From Candidatus Sumerlaeaceae bacterium (GTDB lineage: Bacteria > Sumerlaeota > Sumerlaeia > Sumerlaeales > Sumerlaeaceae), in assembly GCA_026418615.1 (NCBI GenBank), contig JAOAAY010000013.1:1-64000 (forward strand): a DNA stretch of 64,000 nt, given 5' to 3'. A model generated the notes under the pieces. The model was not told the DNA's origin. It was given only the letters and a program-made list of their open reading frames with translations, and ran no database searches. The translations under genes and the position numbers were made by a program. How positions within the stretch are numbered: position 1 is the first letter of the stretch; every line of letters starts with the position of its first letter. Shown here piece after piece: positions 44,685-53,622 of this stretch.

Positions 44685-46094
44685 ATGAGCCACGCTCCTG
44701 CTGATGTAGAAGAATTCCTTGGCTTGGCCTGTCAAGCAGTTGACCGGCAGGACTACGCACGCGCCATCGCTTATGTCCGGCGGGCATACGAACTTGCTCC
44801 GATGCGCCAGGACATTAAGGAGATGCTTGCGTCGCTGCTCGTCATCAGTTCCGAAACCACTGATGAACGGGTGACCTACCGCGAGGGCCGAAACGCCGCC
44901 TCTGTCGGTGCCGATGAAGACCTTGACGATCCGGCCTGCAAAGAGCCGGCCTCATTGGGACAAACCTCGTCGTTCGGGGTCGCCGAGTTTATACGGACGG
45001 GTTCCCACTCGCGATCTGCAACTGTTTTTCCAGATCACGATGACGATTTGGATCCCATTGGCGCGTCAAACGAGGAATCGAATGACTTTGCAGCCCAAGT
45101 AGCCTTGCGAATTCGGGAGGGGCGCTCGCTGACCGATGCCGGGCAACGGTGCGACACACCGGGCAAAACGCCGGCAGCGCGACCGGTGGCGCGGGTATTC
45201 CCATCGTCCGCCCAAGATCAAACGACCCCGGTCGTCGAGGGCCGTACTCCTGCTCCGGAATCTCGCGTGCAGAATCCCGCTGAAGCGCCCCTCGCGCCGC
45301 GCAAACAGACCCGCAAACCCCCAGCCGCAACCGAGGGCCTTGACCTGGACACAGGCGCCAAAGTCCGACATGTCGGACCGCGATTGCCCGGCCGGTATTT
45401 TGCCTCGATATTTGTGTATAGTTTTATTGCGTTGTTTGTGGCCGCGGCGGGGGCAGTCAGTCATTTCCGACTGATCCGCGGGCATGCGGCTGACCGCGTA
45501 TCCGCTCAGGGGTCCGCCCAAGCCGCCCCAAACGACGGTCAGCCACGCAGGTCATCGAAGGGCACGGAGCAGGAGATTTTGCGGTTGGCTGAGGACTACC
45601 TGCGCTCCAAACGGTTTGACGACGCAATCACGCTTCTGGCCCCGTCCGGCAATCTGGGCATTGAGGCGACTCTCAGTCCTCCGGCCCGGCAAACACTTGC
45701 CCGGGCATACGAAGGCAAGGCCACAGAGTTGCTGCAGAAAAACCTCGTGGAAGCCTCCGTACCGTATTATCGCAAAGCGGCTGAGTTGAACCCCGAGAGT
45801 GCAAATGCGAAACTTCTTTTGGGCAATGCGCTCTATTTCTGCGGTCTGGCTTACGACCGCAACAGTAAGGAGGCCAAGCGGTTCTTTGCTGATTCGCTGC
45901 AAGCCGTGAATGAAAGCCTTGAACTCGACCGTGGGAACCTGCAGGCCTATGAACGGCTTGCTTCAGTGTACGAGGCCTTACAGCAGAACGCTCAGGCTCG
46001 CGCCGCTCTGGATAAAATTGTCCAGATTGCGCCTGCCAGTCCGGCTGCTTCCCGGGCCCAGGATCAGATTCGGGCACTGAGCATGAGCAAATAA
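44685..46094 (+). CDS. TPR protein with a central transmembrane helix
   Basis: A 469-residue protein. An N-terminal TPR-like pair (EFLGLACQAVDRQDYARAIAYVRRAYELAP) is followed by a long polar, disordered region, a single transmembrane helix near residues 237-258 (SIFVYSFIALFVAAAGAVSHF), and a C-terminal set of TPRs including TELLQKNLVEASVPYYRKAAELNPES and VNESLELDRGNLQAYERLASVYEAL. The N-terminal part should be cytoplasmic and the C-terminal TPRs periplasmic. GAGG nine bases upstream supports ATG 44685. It is divergent from the TPR kinase, whose substrate or partner it may be; that is inference from position. Confidence 0.78.
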   Translation: MSHAPADVEEFLGLACQAVDRQDYARAIAYVRRAYELAPMRQDIKEMLASLLVISSETTDERVTYREGRNAASVGADEDLDDPACKEPASLGQTSSFGVAEFIRTGSHSRSATVFPDHDDDLDPIGASNEESNDFAAQVALRIREGRSLTDAGQRCDTPGKTPAARPVARVFPSSAQDQTTPVVEGRTPAPESRVQNPAEAPLAPRKQTRKPPAATEGLDLDTGAKVRHVGPRLPGRYFASIFVYSFIALFVAAAGAVSHFRLIRGHAADRVSAQGSAQAAPNDGQPRRSSKGTEQEILRLAEDYLRSKRFDDAITLLAPSGNLGIEATLSPPARQTLARAYEGKATELLQKNLVEASVPYYRKAAELNPESANAKLLLGNALYFCGLAYDRNSKEAKRFFADSLQAVNESLELDRGNLQAYERLASVYEALQQNAQARAALDKIVQIAPASPAASRAQDQIRALSMSK

Positions 46095-46128
46095 CTGTCT
46101 CAGGGAGGCTTCTCCCATCGCTACCATT

Positions 46129-46824
46129 GTGCAGCGCCGATCTCCGTTCCCCGTGCCGGGATCGGTTCTTATTGTCCCGTCGCTCTTGAGTGCCGACTTT
46201 TCGCAACTCGCCACCGAGTTGCGGCGGGTGGAGCGCGCCGGATGCACATGGATTCACTTGGATATCATGGACAACCATTTCGTGCCGAATCTGACATTCG
46301 GCCCGCCCGTGGTTGCGAGTTTGCGCAAAGTTACGAACAAATTGTTTTTCGACACCCACTTAATGGTGACAGATCCCGGTTCACTGATCGAACCCTTCGC
46401 TCAGGCTGGCGCTCAATTGCTGACGGTTCATGCCGAGGCCGCGCGAAAGCAATTGCCAGACTTGCTCAAATCCATTCGCGCCCATGGCATGAAAGCGGGT
46501 GTCTCCATCAAACCCGCGACACCGGTCTCCGCAATCGAGGAAATCCTGCCGCAGACCGACCTTGTGCTCGTGATGACGGTGGAACCCGGTTTTGGGGGGC
46601 AGACGCTCATGCCGGCGTGCCTTAATAAAATCCGGACGCTCAAGAAACTCCGCTCCGTAAAGAGAGGCCGTTTTCTTATCGAAGTGGATGGCGGGATTAA
46701 TGTGTCCACGATCGAATTGGCTGTCGCGGCGGGGGCGGAACTGCTTGTTGCGGGTTCTGCCGTCTTTTCCGGCGGCTCGGTCAGCCGGAATGTTGCCGCC
46801 TTGCGACAGGCGGCCGGGGTTTAA
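46129..46824 (+). CDS. rpe: Ribulose-phosphate 3-epimerase
   Basis: A 231-residue TIM-barrel enzyme interconverting ribulose-5-phosphate and xylulose-5-phosphate. PSLLSADFSQL, the metal ligands in HLDIMDNHFVPNLTFGP and THLMV, VEPGFGGQ, and EVDGGIN are all intact. The N-terminus is unclear. GTG 46129 gives the listed length, but the strong GGGAGG (46103-46108) is about 20 bases away. ATC 46117 and ATT 46126 lie in frame nearer to it, so a rare start codon is possible. The TPR gene ends 34 bases upstream. Confidence 0.93.
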   Translation: MQRRSPFPVPGSVLIVPSLLSADFSQLATELRRVERAGCTWIHLDIMDNHFVPNLTFGPPVVASLRKVTNKLFFDTHLMVTDPGSLIEPFAQAGAQLLTVHAEAARKQLPDLLKSIRAHGMKAGVSIKPATPVSAIEEILPQTDLVLVMTVEPGFGGQTLMPACLNKIRTLKKLRSVKRGRFLIEVDGGINVSTIELAVAAGAELLVAGSAVFSGGSVSRNVAALRQAAGV

Positions 46825-46918
46825 ATGTTTGTTGCAGCGTCGAATGGCTTGACGCGGTCAGTTGCGCTCCGTAGCGTCCCTTGGCACGGATTAAGATTGC
46901 ATCACAAGGTCTGCACGG

Positions 46919-47551
46919 ATGGTTCGATTCATCGTTCGACAGTGGCGGTGGACGGTTAAACTTTTGCCGATAGTGCTCGTGGCTAGCGGCGCTGCCGGCG
47001 TTCTTGTTGGATGCTCCACGCTGGCTAATGTGACGAAAAAGGATGCTCCGCCGGCGCCCACCGAACTGGTCATTCCGGATTTTCCGACGGCGCGCGAGCA
47101 GTATAGTTATGCTGCGTCGTTCCAGCGCGCGCAGGTGCTCTCGACCGACCGCAAAAAGCGTGATGCCCAACTGGAAAGGATCGCGTCTGTTCACGCCCGG
47201 GTTGTGCAACTATTCCCCGATGACAGGGTGTTTACTCCCCTTTCGGAACTTGCCATCGCGGATTGCCGTGCGTCTCAGGACAGGCAACAGGAGGCCATTG
47301 CCGCATTCCAACGAGTTGTCCAGCGGCATCCGGAGAACGACTACATTCAGGCGCGCGGTCTCTACTCGATAGCCCGCTCCATGGATCGTCTCGGTCAGTA
47401 CGAGCAAGCCAAGGGCATCTACCGTCAGGTCATGGAGCGGTACGCGAATTCGGAGAAAGAAATTGTCCGCATTATTGGGAAGAAGGCGCAGGCCAATTAT
47501 CTACAGGTGCGCGAGCAGCCCGTGAACGCGCGCCGAAACCGCCGCGGGTAA
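46919..47551 (+). CDS. TPR-containing outer-membrane-type lipoprotein
   Basis: A 210-residue lipoprotein. A basic N-terminus and hydrophobic segment end in the lipobox VLVGC (Cys at about 32), so it should be lipid-anchored. The mature part holds TPR-like helices, such as RQQEAIAAFQRVVQRHPENDYIQARGLYSIARSMDRLGQYEQAKGIY. The overall build resembles BamD/YbgF-type assembly lipoproteins, but it is too short and divergent to assign. It ends 19 bases from the convergent Hsp70 gene. Confidence 0.8.
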   Translation: MVRFIVRQWRWTVKLLPIVLVASGAAGVLVGCSTLANVTKKDAPPAPTELVIPDFPTAREQYSYAASFQRAQVLSTDRKKRDAQLERIASVHARVVQLFPDDRVFTPLSELAIADCRASQDRQQEAIAAFQRVVQRHPENDYIQARGLYSIARSMDRLGQYEQAKGIYRQVMERYANSEKEIVRIIGKKAQANYLQVREQPVNARRNRRG

Positions 47552-47569
47552 CGGCAAGCCTTCACCGGT

Positions 47570-49396
47570 TCAATAAATTAGATCCTCGTCTCCGGAGTCG
47601 AGCATGAGCAATTCCGCCGCCAGTTCGGCACTGAGTTGCTCGAGTCGCTCGAAAGCCTTTTCGATGTCAGCCAGCACGCCTGCGGCGACGGCTAAATCAA
47701 ACTTAAAAATGGCCTCCTTGATCGCAAGGGCGACCGTGGGATCCAAAGGTTTGTCCTCTTTGTTCAAAAGTTGTTGCAGGCGCGCTGACATGACCGCACC
47801 GGACTCGCGCAGTTGGATTTTTCGCAGGAACGCCTGGTCCTCAGCAGCCGCCTCCTCCGCAACAGCCAGAATCTGCTTTGTCGCCTCGCCACTGAGTTGT
47901 CCGATAGATTCGATCACGATGGATTTTGAGGTCCCACTCGTGACATCGGTGGCGGAAACCTGAAGAATGCCATTTGCATCAATCTGAAAGCACACATTGA
48001 TCTCCGGGATTTCCTTGGGCGCCGGAGAAATCCCGGTCAGTTGAAACACGCCGAGAAGATGGTTTTCGGCGGCGATTTTACGCTCTCCCTGTAAGACCTT
48101 GATTTTCACCGTCGTCTGGTTGTCGCGCACAGTGGTAAAGGTTTTGTTAACCGTGGTGGGGATGGAACTGTTCCGCGGAATCAGGACGCTGAACAAGCCG
48201 CCGCTCAATTCGATCCCCAGAGAAAGGGGCGTGACATCGAGTAACAGGACCTCGCGCAGGCCGCCGCTGAGGATGCTCGCCTGGACAGCCGCACCGGCGG
48301 CGACAGCCTCATCGGGATTCAGGCTTCGGTTGGGTTCGCACCCGAAATATCGCCGCACCGTTTCCTGTACTGCCGGAATTCGGGTTGACCCGCCGACCAG
48401 CAGCACGCTGGCTATATCTCTAATGGCCAGATGACTGTCGGCGATCGCCGCCTCGCAGCATTCGATCAAACGCGGCCACAACGGGCGCGCCAGTTGCTCC
48501 AGTTCCGACCTCATCACCGTATAGTTGAGATGCAGCGGGCCGCCATCACCTGCGGCGATAAAAGGCAGCGACAAGAGCGTTTGCTGCATGGACGACAACT
48601 CGCATTTGACCTTTTCAACCGCCTCGCGCAGGCGCTGCGCGGCTTGAACATCCGCGAGCAAATTCACGCCGGTTTCCTCTTCGAACAACCGGGCAAAATG
48701 CGCCATCAACAACTCATCAATATTGTCGCCGCCAAGGAATGTGTCGCCGCGGGTAGACCTCACCTCAAAGACATCGCGGTTCACATGCAACACCGAGACA
48801 TCCAGCGTCCCGCCGCCGAAGTCGAACACCGCAAGATTTTGCTCGACGCTGCGATCCACTCCAAAGGCCAAGGCCGCAGCGGTCGGTTCGTTGATGATAC
48901 GCATGACATCGAGGCCGGCGAGTTCCCCGGCCCGTTTGGTGGCCGACCGCTGGTTGTCATTGAAATAGGCGGGAACGGTGATCACCGCGCGGGTGATCTC
49001 CTCGCCAAAAAAATCCTCGGCCGTGCGCCTCATCTTGCGCAGGATGTGCGCGGAGACTTCCTCAGGGGTGACTTTGGTCCACCCCACATCTACGAGAATT
49101 GAATCGTCCGGCCCGCGGACCAGATCATAACCGATCCCCCTCAACCGTTCCGGAGTCAGTTCGGAATACCGCAGGCCCATAAACCGCTTGATGGAGCGAA
49201 CCGCCTGTTTTGGGCTTGTCACGACCTGCCGCTTCGCGAGTTCCCCCACGATAATCTCGTTCGGCCCCTTGAAAAGCACGACAGACGGGGTGGTTTTCGA
49301 GCCTTCGGAATTGGGGATGACCTGAATCTGCCCATGTTCATAATAGGCTACGACAGAGTTGGTCGTGCCCAAATCTATGCCGATGATTCGATCCAC
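47570..49396 (-). CDS. Divergent Hsp70 (DnaK-like) chaperone
   Basis: A 608-residue Hsp70. The ATPase domain is complete: IGIDLGTTNSVVAYYEHGQ, AVFDFGGGTLDVSVL and LLVGGSTRIPAVQETVR. The substrate-binding domain begins near LLLDVTPLSLGIELSGG. The lid is short, the C-terminus is LLMLDSGDEDLIY without the EEVD-like tail, and several positions differ from housekeeping DnaK. It begins at GTG 49396, directly after the J-protein stop, and has no grpE beside it. It is likely an accessory Hsp70 dedicated to the J-TPR and TPR membrane proteins of the same operon. Confidence 0.9.
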   Translation of the reverse strand: MDRIIGIDLGTTNSVVAYYEHGQIQVIPNSEGSKTTPSVVLFKGPNEIIVGELAKRQVVTSPKQAVRSIKRFMGLRYSELTPERLRGIGYDLVRGPDDSILVDVGWTKVTPEEVSAHILRKMRRTAEDFFGEEITRAVITVPAYFNDNQRSATKRAGELAGLDVMRIINEPTAAALAFGVDRSVEQNLAVFDFGGGTLDVSVLHVNRDVFEVRSTRGDTFLGGDNIDELLMAHFARLFEEETGVNLLADVQAAQRLREAVEKVKCELSSMQQTLLSLPFIAAGDGGPLHLNYTVMRSELEQLARPLWPRLIECCEAAIADSHLAIRDIASVLLVGGSTRIPAVQETVRRYFGCEPNRSLNPDEAVAAGAAVQASILSGGLREVLLLDVTPLSLGIELSGGLFSVLIPRNSSIPTTVNKTFTTVRDNQTTVKIKVLQGERKIAAENHLLGVFQLTGISPAPKEIPEINVCFQIDANGILQVSATDVTSGTSKSIVIESIGQLSGEATKQILAVAEEAAAEDQAFLRKIQLRESGAVMSARLQQLLNKEDKPLDPTVALAIKEAIFKFDLAVAAGVLADIEKAFERLEQLSAELAAELLMLDSGDEDLIY

Positions 49397-50158
49397 TTAC
49401 TTTTTACGGAACAGGCGCCCAAAAATGGACTTAGCCCGGTTTGGTCGCAAGGCCGCCAGAGCCGCTTTCGCGCGCGCGTTTTCAGGATCCCATTTGAGGA
49501 TTTCCTCATAAGTAGCAATCGCCATCGAACGGCTGTTGATGGCCTCGTAGAGTTCTGCGAGGATCAAGCGGTGTTCGCTGTTATACGGGTCAATTTCGAT
49601 GGCTCGTTTCGCAGCCTCGACGGCGCGGGTGAAACCGCGACGGCTCCGGAGCAAAGCCATAGCGAGATGCGAGAAATAGGTTGCCTCGGAGTCGTTGTTT
49701 TTGACGGCCACCTCAAAAAATTCCGTCGCTTTGACATAGTCTCCGGCCGCGAAACACTGTTTGCCTCCGTTGAATGCGCGGCGGGCAACGGAGGCCTTGT
49801 TTTGATCGAAACCTCCCGGGGTTTGTCCGCCAGTACCAGCCTTGGGCATCGTGCCGCTGGAACCAGGGCTCCGGGTGCGCCCGCCCGTTTCGTCGGGCTT
49901 CGGCGCCTCGGCAGGACTGATAGACGCCCCGCCAGCGTTTGCGAGACTCCGATCATACGCTGCACGCTTTTCTTTGTCTTTCAGAACATTATAGGCTGCC
50001 GACACCAAACCGAAGTGCTGCTCAAACTCGCGTTTTTTCTCCGGCGTGTCGGCCTTGTCCGGATGATACTTTTGGGCAAGGCGATGGTAAGCCATCTGAA
50101 TCTCGCGGATGTCCGCGGTTTTGGGAACCCCGAGTATTTCGTAGTGGGTCTTGCTCAT
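49397..50158 (-). CDS. J-domain protein with C-terminal TPRs
   Basis: A 253-residue class III-like J-protein. The J-domain occupies the first 70 residues, with the HPD motif (LAQKYHPDKA) that stimulates Hsp70. A Gly/Pro/Thr-rich linker follows, then TPR units (QCFAAGDYVKATEFFEVAVKNND, AVEAAKRAIEIDPYNSEHRLILAELYEA, AIATYEEILKWDPENARAKAAL). There is no zinc finger or C-terminal DnaJ beta domain. The gene abuts its Hsp70 partner and overlaps the upstream TPR membrane protein stop by four bases (ATGA), so all three should be made together. Confidence 0.9.
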   Translation of the reverse strand: MSKTHYEILGVPKTADIREIQMAYHRLAQKYHPDKADTPEKKREFEQHFGLVSAAYNVLKDKEKRAAYDRSLANAGGASISPAEAPKPDETGGRTRSPGSSGTMPKAGTGGQTPGGFDQNKASVARRAFNGGKQCFAAGDYVKATEFFEVAVKNNDSEATYFSHLAMALLRSRRGFTRAVEAAKRAIEIDPYNSEHRLILAELYEAINSRSMAIATYEEILKWDPENARAKAALAALRPNRAKSIFGRLFRKK

Positions 50159-50760
50159 GGGTAGACTTTATCCGAACCCGTAACACCTGCAATTTGCAAC
50201 AACCGCTGTTTTCTCGAGCACGCGCGGGACGCCTCTTCACTCTCTGGGTAGCGGGCAATGACCTCATCCATATAACCTAACGCGGCGTTCATATTGCCCC
50301 GCTGGGCCTCTGCATCCGCCATCCGGTTGAGAGCCATGACCGCCTGCTCGGGAGAAAGAACTCCGCTGGAGAGAATGCGGCCTCGCTCTGCCAGAAATTG
50401 GTCCACCATACCCCGACGCAGATACTCCTCGCTGAGTTGCAGCGATGCTTCGGCATCGTGCGGCCTTTCGCGGACCAACTGTTCAAGCACCTTCAATTTA
50501 TCCTCCAAAAGCCCCACCCCTCTTGCAACTGTCGTGGCCGTCCGCTCGTTTGGTTTACGCGCGGCCGCGCCGTCCTTAAAGCCTAGCAGACCATCCACAA
50601 CCGAAACTGCCACAAATCGCGTTATGATAGCCCCGATAACCATAACTCCAAAAAGAATTGCCAGGCTGATTGCAATGGACCACGGGTCGTTGATGCTGAG
50701 AAACCCAACCGCATACAGATAACTGAGGATTACTCCGACTATTAGCAGTTCAACCAGCAT
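50155..50760 (-). CDS. Membrane protein with a cytoplasmic TPR-like domain
   Basis: A 201-residue protein with two N-terminal transmembrane helices (about 3-23 and 29-52), then a helical domain with TPR-like pairs (LVRERPHDAEASLQLSEEYLRRGMVDQFLAERGRIL, MADAEAQRGNMNAALGYMDEVIARYPES). GAGGAACC eight bases upstream supports ATG 50760. It is the first gene of the operon with the J-TPR protein and Hsp70, and may bring them to the membrane. I do not recognise the family. Confidence 0.72.
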   Translation of the reverse strand: MLVELLIVGVILSYLYAVGFLSINDPWSIAISLAILFGVMVIGAIITRFVAVSVVDGLLGFKDGAAARKPNERTATTVARGVGLLEDKLKVLEQLVRERPHDAEASLQLSEEYLRRGMVDQFLAERGRILSSGVLSPEQAVMALNRMADAEAQRGNMNAALGYMDEVIARYPESEEASRACSRKQRLLQIAGVTGSDKVYP

Positions 50761-50839
50761 CGCAGGTTCCTCGTAATCTCGCTCGCATCCCTCCACCCTA
50801 ACAGTTCAATTGAGGGCACGCTTCGTAACACTATACTGA

Positions 50840-50860
50840 GCCACCAGCCCTTGTGGTGGC
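50840..50860 (-). other. Perfect 7-bp hairpin upstream of the TPR/Hsp70 operon
   Basis: GCCACCA (50840-50846) and TGGTGGC (50854-50860) pair perfectly around a seven-base loop, in the 148-base gap between the transporter gene stop and the operon start. On the minus strand it is followed by TCAGTATAGTG rather than a U tract. It could be a transporter-gene end structure or a leader element of the operon. Confidence 0.4.
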
Positions 50861-50908
50861 ATTCCGGACTCGTGCGCGGGCAGGCACACCCGCACAATCG
50901 TCTGCAGT

Positions 50909-52588
50909 CTATCCCGCCAGCAGTGTTAGTGTCAACACCAGTATCTGAGCCGACACTACACGCAGGAGCATGGTCAGCGGGTAGACCGTGGCATACGAAA
51001 CCGACGGTGCATCGGAGGTAGCCAGCGAGTTTGCGAACGCAAGCGCTGGCGGATCCGTCATGCTGCCTGCGAGCAGGCCACACAGCGACATGTAATTGAG
51101 TTTCATGAAAGCCCGCGCCACGAATCCCACAATTAAGATTGGCAGCAGCGTGATCAGGGCGGCACACCCCATCCAGTACAAACCGTCTCCATGCAGCAGC
51201 GTGTTAACAAAGTGCTCGCCCGATTTCAGCCCCACGCACGCGAGGAACAGGACGATGCCAACCTCCCGAAGCACATGATTGGCGCTCACCGGCAGATACC
51301 AGACGAGCGAGCCAACATTAGAGACCCGGCTCAAAATGATGGCCACCAGAAGCGGCCCTCCCGCAAGGCCAAGACGCACGGGTGCTGGTAGACCGGGAAA
51401 AGTGAAGGGAATGCTCCCGACCAAGATGCCCAAGGCGATTCCCACCATGATCGGAATCACCTGGGGGTTGTTTAGCCGTTGCATAGAATTGCCCAGTGCG
51501 TCCGCCACACGGTCCAGGGACTTTTGCTCGCCCACGGCGACCACTCGGTCACCAAACTGAAGGCGGAAATCCTGATCTGGCGTGAATTCGATTTCTGCAC
51601 GGATGACGCGGGTGATGGTGACATCGTAGGTTTCGAGAAAATCCAAGTCACAAATGCGCTTTCCCAGCGCTGCTGGTTTCGTCACCAAAATTCTGGAAGC
51701 CGAAATGCGGCTCGGCTGGGCCTTCACATCCACATCGCTGATGCGACCAAGGATAAGCCTCAATTCCTCAAGTGCTTTCGGCGAGCCAACGGCGAGCACG
51801 ATGTCGCCTGTCCGCAAGATCGTATCAGGTTGGGCCACCTCGACCGTGTTTCCCCGAAGGACCCGCGAGATGACGACCCCCGACTCGCCAAAGCCCGGGA
51901 TCCGCGAGATCTCCAAGCCATCCATGTTCGGATTTAAGATCTCGATATTCATTGTGGCCGGCCGGGGTGTCGCACTGGCCTGTAGTTGCTGAAATTGTGC
52001 GGCCTCTTGCGCCGGCCGGATCCGAAAGATCCACCGGAGGATGAGCATGGCGAGGATGATGCCCAAAATGCCGAATGGGTAGGCCACGGCATAACCTAAA
52101 CCCGGCTGGGCCGTCGCCTCGGGGCTCATGTTGGGCAGGTCACGCAAGGCTTGTTGGGCTGCCGCCAAGGCCGGTGTGTTTGTCGTGGCACCCGAAAACA
52201 AACCGACGGCAACCGGTGCCGGAATGCCGCCGACCTTCCAAATCGCAATGGTCAGGACGACGCCAAGCGCCACAATCGAGCCGGCCATCAAATTGAGGGG
52301 CAAACCTTGGCGCCGCAACGAGGCCAGGAAACTGGGGCCAACCTGCAAACCGATCGTGTAAACGAAAAGGATGAGCCCAAACTCGCGCGCGAATTCAAGC
52401 ACATGCTGGTCTATGGTTATTCTGAAATGCCCGAACAAAATCCCGGAAAAAAGCACTCCGCCAATTCCGAGGCTTACCCCGAAGACGCGGATGCCTCCCA
52501 AGGCGAGTCCGAGAGCGGCAACAACACTGAGAACAAGGACCGAATGGGCAGCAGAGGTCCCCTGTGCAAGGTCAACCAGCCATTCCAT
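50909..52588 (-). CDS. AspT/YidE-type transporter with two TrkA-C domains
   Basis: A 559-residue transporter of the aspartate:alanine exchanger family, like E. coli YidE/YbjL. Two blocks of 5-6 hydrophobic helices flank a central pair of regulatory RCK_C (TrkA-C) domains (about 210-375, for example ISRVLRGNTVEVAQPDTILRTGDIVLAVGSPKALEELRLILG). LFSGATTNTPALAAAQQAL and LLAGSMTDPPALAFANSLA are the two family inverted-repeat GAxTNTP/GSMTDPP motifs that probably line the transport path. Substrate unknown. ATG 52588 lies 38 bases after the tRNA-Leu gene on the same strand. Confidence 0.9.
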   Translation of the reverse strand: MEWLVDLAQGTSAAHSVLVLSVVAALGLALGGIRVFGVSLGIGGVLFSGILFGHFRITIDQHVLEFAREFGLILFVYTIGLQVGPSFLASLRRQGLPLNLMAGSIVALGVVLTIAIWKVGGIPAPVAVGLFSGATTNTPALAAAQQALRDLPNMSPEATAQPGLGYAVAYPFGILGIILAMLILRWIFRIRPAQEAAQFQQLQASATPRPATMNIEILNPNMDGLEISRIPGFGESGVVISRVLRGNTVEVAQPDTILRTGDIVLAVGSPKALEELRLILGRISDVDVKAQPSRISASRILVTKPAALGKRICDLDFLETYDVTITRVIRAEIEFTPDQDFRLQFGDRVVAVGEQKSLDRVADALGNSMQRLNNPQVIPIMVGIALGILVGSIPFTFPGLPAPVRLGLAGGPLLVAIILSRVSNVGSLVWYLPVSANHVLREVGIVLFLACVGLKSGEHFVNTLLHGDGLYWMGCAALITLLPILIVGFVARAFMKLNYMSLCGLLAGSMTDPPALAFANSLATSDAPSVSYATVYPLTMLLRVVSAQILVLTLTLLAG

Positions 52589-52626
52589 AAGTGATAAAAG
52601 GTCTCCAGATACAACCAGAGGAGTGG

Positions 52627-52712
52627 TGGTGCCGAAGGTGGGAGTCGAACCCACACGTGGTCGCCCACGGAGGATTTTGAGTCCTCTGCGTCTGCCATTC
52701 CGCCACTTCGGC
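52627..52712 (-). tRNA. tRNA-Leu (CAA)
   Basis: A complete class II tRNA on the minus strand. The acceptor GCCGAAG pairs with CTTCGGC, followed by A73 and encoded CCA. The anticodon stem GAGGA/TCCTC encloses CTCAAAA, giving CAA. A long variable arm CGTGG/CCACG and T arm GTGGG/CCCAC complete it. It reads into the transporter gene 38 bases downstream. Confidence 0.97.
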
Positions 52713-52775
52713 CCGGCGTTACAAGTGCTGCGCTTGAATAAACCAAAGCCTCAACTCTTTATTTCGCAGCGTCCC

Positions 52776-53570
52776 ATGACCCCGCATTGCCTTACAATCG
52801 CAGGCAGCGATCCCGGCGGCGGCGCCGGTATTCAAGGAGATCTGAAGACCTTCACCCGCCTTGAGGCCTATGGCATGGCGGTCGTCACCGCTCTCACGGC
52901 ACAAAACACGCATGAGGTACGGGGAGTGCATGCCGTGCCGAGCGATTTCGTTCGTTTACAGTTGCGGACCGTATTGGATGACATCCGCTGCGATGCGGCT
53001 AAAACTGGCATGTTGGCGAACGCGGCCATCATTCGGGCGATCGCCGAAGAACTTTCGACAGGTGAAAAAATTCCGTTGGTTGTGGATCCCGTCATGGTCT
53101 CGACGAGTGGCGCTCGCCTGCTCGAAGAGGATGCCGTGCAAGCCATGCGCGAATGCCTGATGCCGCTCGCCACGATCGCCACTCCAAATATGCCTGAAGC
53201 GGGTGTTCTGAGTGGCATGGTCATTCGCGATGTCGAGGACGCAATTCAGGCGGCAAAAGCCATTCATGCCCTCGGTGCGCGAGTGGTCGTCGTCAAAGGT
53301 GGCGATGTCGAGTTTGAGCCGGGCACGGTTTGCGATGTCGTCTTCGACGGAGAGCAAGTCACGGTTCTTCGGGCGCCCCGGATTTCGTCGGGCAACACCC
53401 ACGGCAGCGGGTGTGCGCTTGCAGCGGCCCTTGCCGTAGGCCTCGCCCGTGGTTTGACGCCTTTTCAGGCAATTGACTTAGCGCGCCGTTTCGTCCGGTC
53501 GGCCATCGAAGCATCTGAGCGCGTTGGTCGCGGGCCGGGCCCTGTCAATCACTTGCGTGCGGAAGCCTGA
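52776..53570 (+). CDS. thiD: Hydroxymethylpyrimidine/phosphomethylpyrimidine kinase
   Basis: A 264-residue ThiD of the ribokinase fold that phosphorylates HMP and HMP-P for thiamine synthesis. The opening LTIAGSDPGGGAGIQGDLKTF is diagnostic, TPNMPEAGVLSG is typical, and the C-terminal catalytic motif ISSGNTHGSGCALAAALA contains the anionic hole. In this last motif Asn replaces the second residue of the more common TxNTHGTGC. ATG 52776 starts the conserved N-terminus; a longer frame would run through the tRNA. No other thi genes are near. Confidence 0.94.
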   Translation: MTPHCLTIAGSDPGGGAGIQGDLKTFTRLEAYGMAVVTALTAQNTHEVRGVHAVPSDFVRLQLRTVLDDIRCDAAKTGMLANAAIIRAIAEELSTGEKIPLVVDPVMVSTSGARLLEEDAVQAMRECLMPLATIATPNMPEAGVLSGMVIRDVEDAIQAAKAIHALGARVVVVKGGDVEFEPGTVCDVVFDGEQVTVLRAPRISSGNTHGSGCALAAALAVGLARGLTPFQAIDLARRFVRSAIEASERVGRGPGPVNHLRAEA

Positions 53571-53590
53571 AGGCGCACTCAACTTGTTGC

Positions 53591-53622
53591 AGTATCGAGT
53601 GCTCGACACTTTACTTCTTTTC
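53591..53622 (+). terminator. Probable terminator after thiD
   Basis: AGTATCGAG (53591-53599) pairs with CTCGACACT (53602-53610), with one mismatch, and is followed by TTACTTCTTTTC. It lies 20 bases past the thiD stop and overlaps the 3' end of the convergent gene. Confidence 0.45.

Noticed and set aside
46881-46900. Sigma-54-like promoter TTGGCACGG...TTGC upstream of the TPR lipoprotein gene
   Set aside because: The GG and GC pairs are 14 bases apart, but the -24/-12 promoter needs 10, so the spacing is wrong.
52371-52775. Upstream extension of the thiD frame
   Set aside because: It runs through the transporter gene and tRNA-Leu on the opposite strand; the ThiD N-terminal motif starts at ATG 52776.
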